A DNA stretch of 16,083 bases from an uncultured bacterium. Its GTDB lineage: Bacteria; Bacillota; Bacilli; Lactobacillales; Lactobacillaceae. The notes beneath the pieces are model-generated. The model did no database searches. It was not told the origin of the DNA and saw nothing but the letters and a program-made list of their open reading frames with translations. Shown piece after piece: positions 1 to 5,998 of this stretch (positions within the stretch are counted from its first letter, which is position 1; each line of letters begins with the position of its first letter). Location of the stretch: the NCBI GenBank assembly GCA_905214235.1, contig CAJMLF010000032.1, positions 1 to 16,083 on the forward strand. Reading direction: 5' to 3'. Position numbers and translations under genes: made by a program.

Positions 1-40
1 CTTACGTCACTGATGAGCAACTATTTTCTTTCTAACTTAA

Positions 41-145
41 ATTGACATTTCGGATGAGATTAAAAATAACGAGATTAGAGTTAAAAAGTTACCAACTGCG
101 CTGGACTGGGCAGACTTGGTAAAAGAGTGGAGTTCTGTAAGTTAG
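41..145 (+). pseudogene. C-terminal fragment of an unidentified protein
   Basis: An open stretch of 34 codons after an in-frame TAA at 38-40 ends with TAG at 143-145. It reads as a plausible protein tail (ISDEIKNNEIRVKKLPTALD, then WADLVKEWSSVS) but has no start codon. The preceding bases in another frame (1-45) are open until TGA, so this could be a frameshifted or truncated gene end. The family is not recognised. The charged, Trp-containing tail resembles the small accessory or antitoxin-like proteins common in such islands, but that is only an impression. Confidence 0.3.
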
Positions 146-300
146 GTATCCTGAATACAGGTACAACATCCTAAATACTACTCTATGTTCCCAGAAGCGC
201 GGTCATTAATGGCCGAGTAGTTCACCTGCGAATATTAGTAATCCTTGATTAATATGACGTATTTAAAAAGTAAGCAGCTAGTTAACTTAATACTTTCGTC

Positions 301-329
301 TTTACTCATACCCGAGCGACAGGTATAAT
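301..329 (+). promoter_or_regulatory. Promoter of the higBA operon
   Basis: TTTACT (301-306) and a perfect TATAAT (324-329) are separated by 17 bases. A start site near 336 would give a leader of about 20 bases before the AGGAG-type ribosome binding site at 349-353. The rest of 146-300 shows no gene and no clear repeat. Confidence 0.55.
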
Positions 330-355
330 TTGAATGTAAAGAATAAATAGGAGCT

Positions 356-640
356 ATTATCAAAAACTTTGCGGATAAAGAAACCGAGAAAATATTTAAT
401 CAATGTTTCTCTAAAAAGTTTCCCCAATCAATTCAACATACTGCATTAAGAAAATTAATCATAGTTGATAATGCTGAAAATTTAAACGACTTGCGTCAGC
501 CGCCAGCTAATCATTTAGAAAAACTGGCAGGAGATCGAAAAGGGCAGTACAGTATTAGAATTAATAGTAAGTATCGTATTTGGTTTTCAGTAATGCCAAA
601 TAATCTCGTTTGTGATGTTGAAATCACTAATTATCATTAA
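356..640 (+). CDS. higB: HigB/RelE-family toxin with a non-canonical start
   Basis: The frame encodes about 93-94 residues of a HigB (RelE/ParE superfamily) mRNA-cleaving toxin. It begins IKNFADKETEKIF and includes the family core NHLEKLAGDRKGQYSIRIN, then SKYRIWF, and ends near DVEITNYH. Length matches full HigB proteins. The oddity is the start: after an in-frame TAA at 344-346 there is no ATG, GTG or TTG where the protein should begin. The codons there are ATT (356) and ATC (359), just behind AGGAG at 349-353. The first canonical start in frame is a TTG in the middle of the protein. The gene either uses a rare ATT/ATC start, giving low toxin output, or has lost its start. The rest of the frame is intact, and higA follows after 18 bases in the usual toxin-first HigBA order. 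Confidence 0.7.
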   Translation: MIKNFADKETEKIFNQCFSKKFPQSIQHTALRKLIIVDNAENLNDLRQPPANHLEKLAGDRKGQYSIRINSKYRIWFSVMPNNLVCDVEITNYH

Positions 641-658
641 ACTGGAGGAGGTTATAAT

Positions 659-958
659 ATGAAGCAAATCGCCGTGCCCAAAATTAGTGAGATATTAAAA
701 AGTGAATTTATGGATCCATTGGGTATTTCTGCTTACCGTTTGGCAAAAGAGATTGGCGTACCGGTTTCGCGAATTCAAGATCTTCTCCATGATCGACGGG
801 ATGTCACGATTGACACCTCTATTCGTCTTGGAAGACTTTTTGGCGTTTCGGACCGTTATTTTCTTAACTTACAGAATGACATTAATTTTAGAAATGCCGA
901 AAGCAAAAATAGTGAGGAATATAATCAAATCAAAGAATATCAATCGATTAAGCAGTGA
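659..958 (+). CDS. higA: HigA-family antitoxin, XRE helix-turn-helix
   Basis: This 99-residue protein has the VapI/HigA layout. A short N-terminal segment (PKISEILKSEFMDPLGIS) is followed by a lambda-repressor-type helix-turn-helix at about residues 22-60, with LAKEIGVPVSRIQDLLHDRR and then TIDTSIRLGRLFGVSDRYFLN. The GGAGGAG site at 643-649 supports the ATG at 659. It is predicted to bind and neutralise the upstream HigB and to repress the shared promoter. The charged C-terminal tail (SKNSEEYNQIKEY) is somewhat longer than in minimal HigA proteins. A decayed second copy of this gene lies at about 1548-1601. Confidence 0.85.
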   Translation: MKQIAVPKISEILKSEFMDPLGISAYRLAKEIGVPVSRIQDLLHDRRDVTIDTSIRLGRLFGVSDRYFLNLQNDINFRNAESKNSEEYNQIKEYQSIKQ

Positions 959-1015
959 TAATACAAAAAATAGCATCAATATTGGACAATGTAGACCCGT
1001 AAAGGAAGTGCATTC

Positions 1016-1429
1016 ATGAAAATTTATTTTGCGGCTTCAATTAGCGGTGGTCGGAATGACCAGGGACTTTATCGTCAACTAATTGACATGATGAAGCAGA
1101 TGGGGCACCAGGTTCTAACCGAGCATATTGGCAATCACAATATTTCCAAAAATGGGGAAACGGAACTATCACCGCAGGAGATCCGTGACCGAGATATTCA
1201 CTGGCTGAAGGAAAGTGACATTGTTGTCGCCGAAACTACCCAACCAAGCTTAGGTGTTGGTTATGAACTTGGCTATGCCGAAAGGATTAACAAGCCTGTG
1301 TTAATCCTGCACCGTAATCAGGAGCGCCACCTGTCAGCCATGATTTCCGGGACAAAGCATTTTAATGATATTAACTACTACTCGAGTCTTGATGAGGCAG
1401 GGAAAATCCTGAAGGCAAGACTGAGTTAG
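1016..1429 (+). CDS. DNPH1/Rcl-like 2'-deoxynucleoside 5'-phosphate N-hydrolase
   Basis: This 137-residue protein belongs to the nucleoside 2-deoxyribosyltransferase superfamily and is closest to DNPH1 (Rcl), which cleaves the N-glycosidic bond of deoxynucleoside 5'-monophosphates. Visible hallmarks are IYFAASISGGR at the N-terminus, an RDRDIHWL helix, and the diagnostic VVAETTQPSLGVGYELG loop, almost identical to the animal enzyme. Tyr4, Asp60 and Glu84 keep the spacing of the catalytic residues known from Rcl. It is cytoplasmic. AAAGGAAG precedes the ATG. It starts 57 bases after higA and may share its transcript. A role in clearing damaged or non-standard deoxynucleotides follows from the family; salvage base exchange is an alternative. 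Confidence 0.85.
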   Translation: MKIYFAASISGGRNDQGLYRQLIDMMKQMGHQVLTEHIGNHNISKNGETELSPQEIRDRDIHWLKESDIVVAETTQPSLGVGYELGYAERINKPVLILHRNQERHLSAMISGTKHFNDINYYSSLDEAGKILKARLS

Positions 1430-1455
1430 GACCACACCTGGCAGTAATTACTTGA

Positions 1456-1533
1456 CCAACTAATTATTTAGAGAAATTGGTAGAAGATAGGAGTAGTTTT
1501 AGGGCTAATAACAAGTAATGTATTTGCTATACC
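1456..1533 (+). pseudogene. Decayed second copy of higB
   Basis: The translation PTNYLEKLVEDRSS, FRANNK, stop, CICYT aligns with the intact HigB core PANHLEKLAGDRKG, SIRINSK, YRIWFS at 356-640. It has a three-codon gap and an internal TAA replacing the conserved Tyr codon. No start or N-terminal half is visible. This is clearly a relic of a paralogous toxin. Confidence 0.65.
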
Positions 1534-1547
1534 CGTTTTTCTTATTC

Positions 1548-1601
1548 ACAATTGATATTTCTATTCGCCTTGGAAAGCTTTTTTCCGCGATTACTATGTA
1601 A
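1548..1601 (+). pseudogene. Decayed second copy of higA
   Basis: The translation TIDISIRLGKLF, then a shifted remnant ending at TAA, matches the HigA segment TIDTSIRLGRLFGVSDRYF. It follows the higB relic in the same order and strand as the intact pair. Only about one helix survives. Confidence 0.6.
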
Positions 1602-1613
1602 TATTCGAAAACT

Positions 1614-1649
1614 AAAAAAAAAGGTTGGGGAAAAATATATCCCCAGCCT
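1614..1649 (-). terminator. Rho-independent terminator of the minus-strand acylase
   Basis: The arms at 1622-1630 and 1641-1649 form a nine-pair stem with one G-U, around a ten-base loop. On the minus strand the stem is followed by a run of nine T (complement of the A run at 1614-1622). It lies nine bases past the stop of the gene at 1658-2560. Confidence 0.85.
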
Positions 1650-1657
1650 CCATTGTT

Positions 1658-2560
1658 TTAAAGACTCATTTCTGTCATTTTGAGTTGGTTATAAGGTAGG
1701 TAGTAGTAAGTTAAGTGGTCGAGATCCATGAAACCCTTGTACTGCGTGTAGTCGGCTTGCCCCTTAGTGTTGACTTTTACACCGCGGGGAATGTCGACGT
1801 TGTTGAGAATGTGATTAAGGGTTATTAAACCGGATTGGGCATCAGTTGCTTGATCAGTATACTGACGTAAAAAGGCAGTCCGCACGAAACGGGAAGTGGA
1901 TGTGTAGTCACCAGGCAAGCCGATTGCACCGTTACCAGGACCATCGGAGACAATCTGATAGTCGCCGTATTTTTTCGCTGGGAAATCCTGAGGCTGGATG
2001 TGTGAGTGATGGCCCAAATTGGTCAGTTGCCACGGGAAAGTTGGCGAGTTGGTCATGACGCCCACTGGATTGTCATAAAGGTGCATCCCCGTCTTAGTAA
2101 TCTCCATTACCAGACTATCGCCATGATGGTCATAGAGGATCCAATGTAGTGGCATGACTCCTTTGACAAAACTATTTTCGACTTGGCAGACATTCAGCTG
2201 GTTAGCCACTTGTTTGAATTCACTGACACTAGCAGTATTTCCCAACACCCACGGAATAACCTCTGTAGCTGCAAGATTGATGGCGTTAGTCTTGGGTTCT
2301 TTAGCGTATACGGCATTTTCATTGAAATACAGTGAGGCGATTGCGAGACCCTTTTCGTTGAAGCCGTCAGCGAATGTATCATTTTTACCGGCACCAATAA
2401 AGCGGTACTTACTATCAAATCCGTTAGGAGAAAGTTGGGATGAGAAGTGGTGCCCATTTTCGATGATGACGGGTGTCAGATGCATATCTTGCGCAAAGTC
2501 CAGTGTGCGGGCAAGAAAGTGTGTATGATCTTTGGTTTCGTAATAAATAGATGTGCACAT
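1658..2560 (-). CDS. Choloylglycine hydrolase/penicillin V acylase family Ntn-hydrolase
   Basis: This 300-residue linear-amide C-N hydrolase begins MCTSIYYETKD. Cys2 becomes the N-terminal nucleophile after Met removal. Other family residues are in place: Arg18 and Asp21 (LARTLDF), Asn171 (MTNSP) and Arg224 (TSRFVRT). Length is slightly below typical bile salt hydrolases (about 315-330). The substrate loop near residue 78 reads LYFNENAVY rather than the Gly-Leu-Asn-Tyr/Phe-Pro-Gly pattern of Gram-positive bile salt hydrolases. A penicillin-V-acylase-like or other N-acyl amide substrate is therefore as likely as bile salts. There is no signal peptide, so it is cytoplasmic. AAAGGAG lies 10 bases upstream of the ATG. 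It is monocistronic, with its own promoter and terminator, and is transcribed away from the LacI-type regulator at 3001. Confidence 0.88.
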   Translation of the reverse strand: MCTSIYYETKDHTHFLARTLDFAQDMHLTPVIIENGHHFSSQLSPNGFDSKYRFIGAGKNDTFADGFNEKGLAIASLYFNENAVYAKEPKTNAINLAATEVIPWVLGNTASVSEFKQVANQLNVCQVENSFVKGVMPLHWILYDHHGDSLVMEITKTGMHLYDNPVGVMTNSPTFPWQLTNLGHHSHIQPQDFPAKKYGDYQIVSDGPGNGAIGLPGDYTSTSRFVRTAFLRQYTDQATDAQSGLITLNHILNNVDIPRGVKVNTKGQADYTQYKGFMDLDHLTYYYLPYNQLKMTEMSL

Positions 2561-2591
2561 ATGAGTTTACTCCTTTACTTAAGTTTGCTTC

Positions 2592-2620
2592 ATTGTATTC
2601 CATTTGTGGTAAGAAGGTAA
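2592..2620 (-). promoter_or_regulatory. Promoter of the minus-strand acylase
   Basis: On the minus strand, TTACCT (2615-2620) and TACAAT (2592-2597) are 17 bases apart. The leader to the ATG at 2560 is short and contains the ribosome binding site. Confidence 0.5.
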
Positions 2621-2925
2621 GCACTGGTTCGGTAAAAGAAGTATCGATTAGTGAAAATAATGATGTACTGTTTGTGATATGCTTTAAAGTAAGTTGCCAT
2701 TTATGGTGCTTATTGGTAAGGAACGGAATTGGACTATGTACTATGGTTTGCCCAATGGAAACATATAATAAAAAAGTGACGTTTTGAGATCTTTTTGCTT
2801 AATTTGTGTCAATAAATCGTTCAATTTATTTCTTGCAATCTGTCTTAATAATTAAATTTTCTAAGAATAATATGTCATGACCATTTACGTAGTAACTCAT
2901 GAAAGTTTAGATATTCTCTAGGATT
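2621..2925. other. Gene-free AT-rich gap with one inverted repeat
   Basis: No credible gene is seen; the open frame across 2551-2787 has no ribosome binding site and resembles no known family. The only clear structure is AATAAAT (2811-2817) and ATTTATT (2824-2830), perfect seven-base arms around CGTTCA. It could be a weak hairpin or a binding site for a dimeric regulator. Confidence 0.4.
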
Positions 2926-2960
2926 ATGGACCTTAGTTATTCCTTCACTAAACCAAACAC

Positions 2961-2969
2961 TGCTATAAT
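2961..2969 (+). promoter_or_regulatory. Extended -10 promoter of the LacI-family regulator
   Basis: TGCTATAAT is a perfect extended -10 element (TGN before TATAAT at 2964-2969) with only a poor -35 (about 2940-2946). A start near 2976 gives a leader of about 25 bases. It lies inside the longest open frame (from 2926), which argues that translation starts at 3001. Confidence 0.55.
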
Positions 2970-3000
2970 TAAACTAATAACTTGTATTGGACTGAAATTA

Positions 3001-4023
3001 ATGAAATATACGATGAAGGATATTGCTAAAGCCGCTGGAGTATCGTTGAGTACGGTGTCTTTAGTACTTAATGATCGACCTGTTCGGGTTAGTGACAAAA
3101 CTCGTAAGCGAATTAAACAAATTGCCTCGGAAATTCATTATCAACCTAACGCAGCCGCAGTTTCTTTAAGCCGAAACGTTAGCTATAATATTGGTTTAAT
3201 TGTTCCTGATATTACGAACCCGTTCTTTGCGCAGATGACAAGAGAAATCAATAATCAGCTTGCCAAGCATGGTTACTCCACTTTATTTGCTGACAGTAAT
3301 AACTCAGCAGAGAAAGAGCGGCATATTCTCCATAATATGGTTTCGCGTGGTGTCGATGGAATTTTACTGGTACCATCGAATGAATTTTTCTATCAAGACA
3401 TGGATAAGCTCCAAAAGCAGATCGATGAGACTGGAAAACCGATTGTTTTAGTTAACGCAACGGCTGATATGCTAAAAGTGTGCTCGGTTAATTTTGATAA
3501 TTTTAAGGGGGCTGCAATGGCTACCCAAGAATTAATTGACCATGGGCATCGTAATATTGCGTTTATTCAGGGGAAAAAGCAGTATGTCAATGCGCCGGAA
3601 CGTTATGAGGGGTACGTACATACGCTGGAGGAGAATGATATTCCGTTTAGGTCAGACTTCCTTTATGAAGGAGATTATTCAATTACAAGTGGTTATCGCG
3701 CGGCTGATGCAATTATCAAAAATAGGGAAGTTACAGCTATACTAAGTTCCAGTGATATGATGCTTTTTGGAATCATAAAGTGGGCTAATGAACATGGCTT
3801 GAATGCTTTTAGCCGCTTTTCAATGATTGGCTTTGATAATGACCCCTATGATGTAATTACTCAGTATCCGTTGACCACGGTTGACCAGAACATACCACCA
3901 ATGGTTAGCAAGGGTGTCACCGCCTTATTAAAGATGATATCTACTAAGAAAATTACCTACCAACATTTGGTTATTGCGCCCGAATTAATAAGACGGCAGT
4001 CGGTTCGGTCAATCAAAGAGTAA
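3001..4023 (+). CDS. LacI-family transcriptional regulator
   Basis: The protein has 340 residues from the ATG at 3001. The frame stays open up to 2926, but the extra 25 residues do not look like protein and contain the promoter. Residues 4-25 (TMKDIAKAAGVSLSTVSLVL) form the LacI helix-turn-helix. Residues 50-59 form the hinge helix, with Leu56 at the minor-groove position. The remainder is a periplasmic-binding-protein-type effector domain (GLIVPDITNPFFAQM, then MIGFDNDPYDVITQYPLTTV near the end). It is expected to repress the operon starting at 4242 through the palindrome at 4171-4188 until an effector binds. The effector cannot be read from sequence; sugars or nucleobases are usual for the family, but the neighbouring acylase suggests something else. 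No convincing ribosome binding site precedes 3001 (GGA only). Confidence 0.9.
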   Translation: MKYTMKDIAKAAGVSLSTVSLVLNDRPVRVSDKTRKRIKQIASEIHYQPNAAAVSLSRNVSYNIGLIVPDITNPFFAQMTREINNQLAKHGYSTLFADSNNSAEKERHILHNMVSRGVDGILLVPSNEFFYQDMDKLQKQIDETGKPIVLVNATADMLKVCSVNFDNFKGAAMATQELIDHGHRNIAFIQGKKQYVNAPERYEGYVHTLEENDIPFRSDFLYEGDYSITSGYRAADAIIKNREVTAILSSSDMMLFGIIKWANEHGLNAFSRFSMIGFDNDPYDVITQYPLTTVDQNIPPMVSKGVTALLKMISTKKITYQHLVIAPELIRRQSVRSIKE

Positions 4024-4033
4024 CGTTTTTCTA

Positions 4034-4047
4034 TGAAAGTGTTTACA
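4034..4047 (+). promoter_or_regulatory. cre site for CcpA
   Basis: TGAAAGTGTTTACA matches the consensus TGWAANCGNTNWCA at all fixed positions except one (T for C in the central CG). Its last six bases are the -35 element of the operon promoter, so CcpA binding would block RNA polymerase. This implies repression when a preferred sugar is present. Confidence 0.6.
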
Positions 4048-4069
4048 TTTCAGATTAATGTGTTATATT
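4042..4069 (+). promoter_or_regulatory. Promoter of the GATase1-like/permease/acylase operon
   Basis: TTTACA (4042-4047) and TATATT (4064-4069) are separated by 16 bases. Transcription from about 4076 would leave a leader of about 165 bases containing the LacI-type operator. A weaker alternative overlaps that operator: TTGATA at 4170-4175 with AAGAAT at 4193-4198, 17 bases apart. Confidence 0.5.
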
Positions 4070-4170
4070 TAAGGTGAAGTTTGTTAATGATTCTTTTAAT
4101 TTGAATGTCAGTTGTACACGTTTTGTTGGTTTTAAAAAGCATTCAGATTAAAAGATTTTTTTTAGCAATT

Positions 4171-4188
4171 TGATAAAGCGATTTATCA
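4171..4188 (+). promoter_or_regulatory. LacI-family operator
   Basis: TGATAAAGCGATTTATCA is an 18-base palindrome. The seven-base arms TGATAAA and TTTATCA are perfect around GCGA, and the core fits the LacI-family pattern AANCGNTT. It lies between the operon promoter and the first gene, 54 bases before its ATG. The adjacent LacI-family gene is the obvious candidate ligand. Confidence 0.65.
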
Positions 4189-4241
4189 CTTCAAGAATCA
4201 TTTAATTACTTCAAATTTTGCTTGTAAAAGGAGGCTGCTAT

Positions 4242-4982
4242 ATGGCGAATGTTTTAATTGCGGGTGAGTCGTGGATTTCTTCCACTGTCGAATATAAGGG
4301 TTATGACTCTTTTGCTAGTACTAAATTAGAGAATGGGTGTAGTCACCTTGTTAAAGAGCTAGAAGCACGTGGTCATTCAGTAACTCATTTATTTGCTCAC
4401 GATGTTCCTGAACAATTTCCGTGGTCAGAAGACGATATGGCTGAATATGATGTAATTATTCTTTCCGATATTGGTGCTAATTCAATTTTACTTTCAGAAC
4501 GAGTTTTCGACCAAGGGAAGCCAACCGTTAATCGACTTGAAGTGTTAAAGCACTGGGTATTAAACGGTGGTGCATTGATGATGGCAGGAGGATATCTGTC
4601 ATTTGCTGGCTTTGAAGGTAAGGCGCATTATCATGGCACCCCAGTTGAGGAAGTTTTACCTGTAAATATCCTTCCGTATGATGATCGTCGTGAAGTTCCC
4701 CAAGGGCTTACCCCCCAGGTGACTAAAGAAAGTTTAATAACTGAAAATTTAGGGCGTTTTCCGCAGGTCCTTGGTTATCAAGTAGCAACTCCTAAGGAAG
4801 GTAGTGATATTTTGCTGAAGGTAGCTGGTGATCCGTTGTTGGTTACAGCATCATTTGGCAAGGGAAAGTCACTAGCATATATGAGTGACATTGGTCCCCA
4901 CTGGGCATCAGATGAATTTATGAATTGGCAAAATTACGGCGAGTTTTTCTCGCGTTGCATTAATTGGTTATCCAATAACTGA
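4242..4982 (+). CDS. GATase1-like protein (DUF1355/PF07090 type)
   Basis: The protein has 246 residues. The ATG at 4242 is chosen because AAAGGAGG (4227-4234) lies seven bases before it; the frame extends to a TTG at 4218 that would include the ribosome binding site. It starts NVLIAGESWISSTVEYKGYD and contains YDVIILSDIGANSILL, LNGGALMMAGGYLSFAGFEG, YHGTPVEEVLPV and SDIGPHWASDEFMNW. These are the marks of the putative glutamine-amidotransferase-like family with a class I GATase flavodoxin-like fold. The family's reaction is not established. There is no signal peptide or membrane segment. It is first in an operon with a permease and an amide hydrolase, so it may process or bind the same compound. 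That role is inference. Confidence 0.8.
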   Translation: MANVLIAGESWISSTVEYKGYDSFASTKLENGCSHLVKELEARGHSVTHLFAHDVPEQFPWSEDDMAEYDVIILSDIGANSILLSERVFDQGKPTVNRLEVLKHWVLNGGALMMAGGYLSFAGFEGKAHYHGTPVEEVLPVNILPYDDRREVPQGLTPQVTKESLITENLGRFPQVLGYQVATPKEGSDILLKVAGDPLLVTASFGKGKSLAYMSDIGPHWASDEFMNWQNYGEFFSRCINWLSNN

Positions 4983-5008
4983 GATTGAGATCGAAAGAAG
5001 GCTCGAAG

Positions 5009-5983
5009 ATGGATTCAGCAAATAATAAGATGAAAAAGGGTGTTGTTATTCCTTTGCTCGTGCTGGCGACTATTCTTGCGGGGATGCTTTCACCGCTGCA
5101 ATCTGCCGTTAATGGACAATTGGGTAGCACATTAAAGGGTGATGGAAATGCCGCAGCAGTAATTTCGTTTGGTTCGGGTTTAGTAGTGATGGCAGTCATT
5201 ATCCTAGCACGTCATTCGACTAGAGCTCAGTTTGCATCAATTCCAAGAAAGATGCGAGCTCACGACTTGCCTTGGTGGAATTGGATCGCTGGGATTTGTG
5301 GTGCAATGGTTGTTTTCTCTGAAGGTGCCTCAGCATCAGTACTTGGAGTAGCAACTTTTCAAACAACTTTGATTTCCGGTTTAGTTATTTCTGGGTTACT
5401 TTGCGATCGCTTTGGGATAGGTGTTGATGTTAAACAGCCATTTAATTTTGCTCGTATCGTGGGTGCGCTTTGTGCAGTTGCCGCAACCATCTTGGTTGTA
5501 TTACCAAACTGGTCAGCACCAAAAGTAATTGGTTTAGCCGTTCTTCCCTTTTTAGCCGGAGTTCTTGCGGGGTGGCAACCTGCTGGTAATTCTGCTATTG
5601 CAAAGGAAACAGGATCAATGCTGGTATCGATTACCTGGAACTTTATCGTAGGTTTCTCCATTTTAACGATTATCCTACTAATTAGAATTGGCATGGGCCA
5701 AGCAACCTTTGTACTTCCACATGTTTGGTGGATGTATCTTGGTGGCCCATTAGGATTGTTATCGATTGCCTTAATGGCATTGTTAGTACGTGGACTTGGA
5801 CTATTACTGTTAGGTCTGGCATCGACTGCTGGTCAGCTGATTGGCTCCGTTTTAATGGACTTATTAATTCCGCAACTAGGTGCGCATGTATACTTAGTAA
5901 CTGTTTTAGGTGCCTTGGTAGCATTAATTGGTGCTGGGATTGCAATGATTCCTTCTCAAAAGAAGGCAAAGTCAGTTAATTAA
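5009..5983 (+). CDS. YdcZ/DUF606-type DMT-superfamily permease, fused two-repeat form
   Basis: The protein has 324 residues from the ATG at 5009 (AAGAAGG seven bases upstream); an in-frame TTG at 4985 is less likely. About ten hydrophobic helices fall into two homologous halves. The first starts LAGMLSPLQSAVNGQLGSTL and the second FLAGVLAGWQPAGNSAIAKE, each followed by a fiveTM-like set (VISFGSGLVVM versus ITWNFIVGFSILTI). Many bacteria encode the halves as separate small proteins; here they are fused. The family is placed in the drug/metabolite transporter superfamily and direction of transport is not established. It starts 26 bases after the GATase1-like gene and ends 15 bases before the acylase gene, so it probably moves the acylase substrate or product. 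Confidence 0.85.
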   Translation: MDSANNKMKKGVVIPLLVLATILAGMLSPLQSAVNGQLGSTLKGDGNAAAVISFGSGLVVMAVIILARHSTRAQFASIPRKMRAHDLPWWNWIAGICGAMVVFSEGASASVLGVATFQTTLISGLVISGLLCDRFGIGVDVKQPFNFARIVGALCAVAATILVVLPNWSAPKVIGLAVLPFLAGVLAGWQPAGNSAIAKETGSMLVSITWNFIVGFSILTIILLIRIGMGQATFVLPHVWWMYLGGPLGLLSIALMALLVRGLGLLLLGLASTAGQLIGSVLMDLLIPQLGAHVYLVTVLGALVALIGAGIAMIPSQKKAKSVN

Positions 5984-5998
5984 GGAGGTGGCTGGAAA

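Noticed and set aside
1658..2560. Confident call as bile salt hydrolase
   Set aside because: The catalytic residues fit the superfamily, but the substrate loop lacks the pattern of Gram-positive bile salt hydrolases, so only the superfamily is claimed.
2551..2787. 78-residue frame upstream of the LacI gene
   Set aside because: It starts on the antisense of the acylase start, has no ribosome binding site and no family resemblance.
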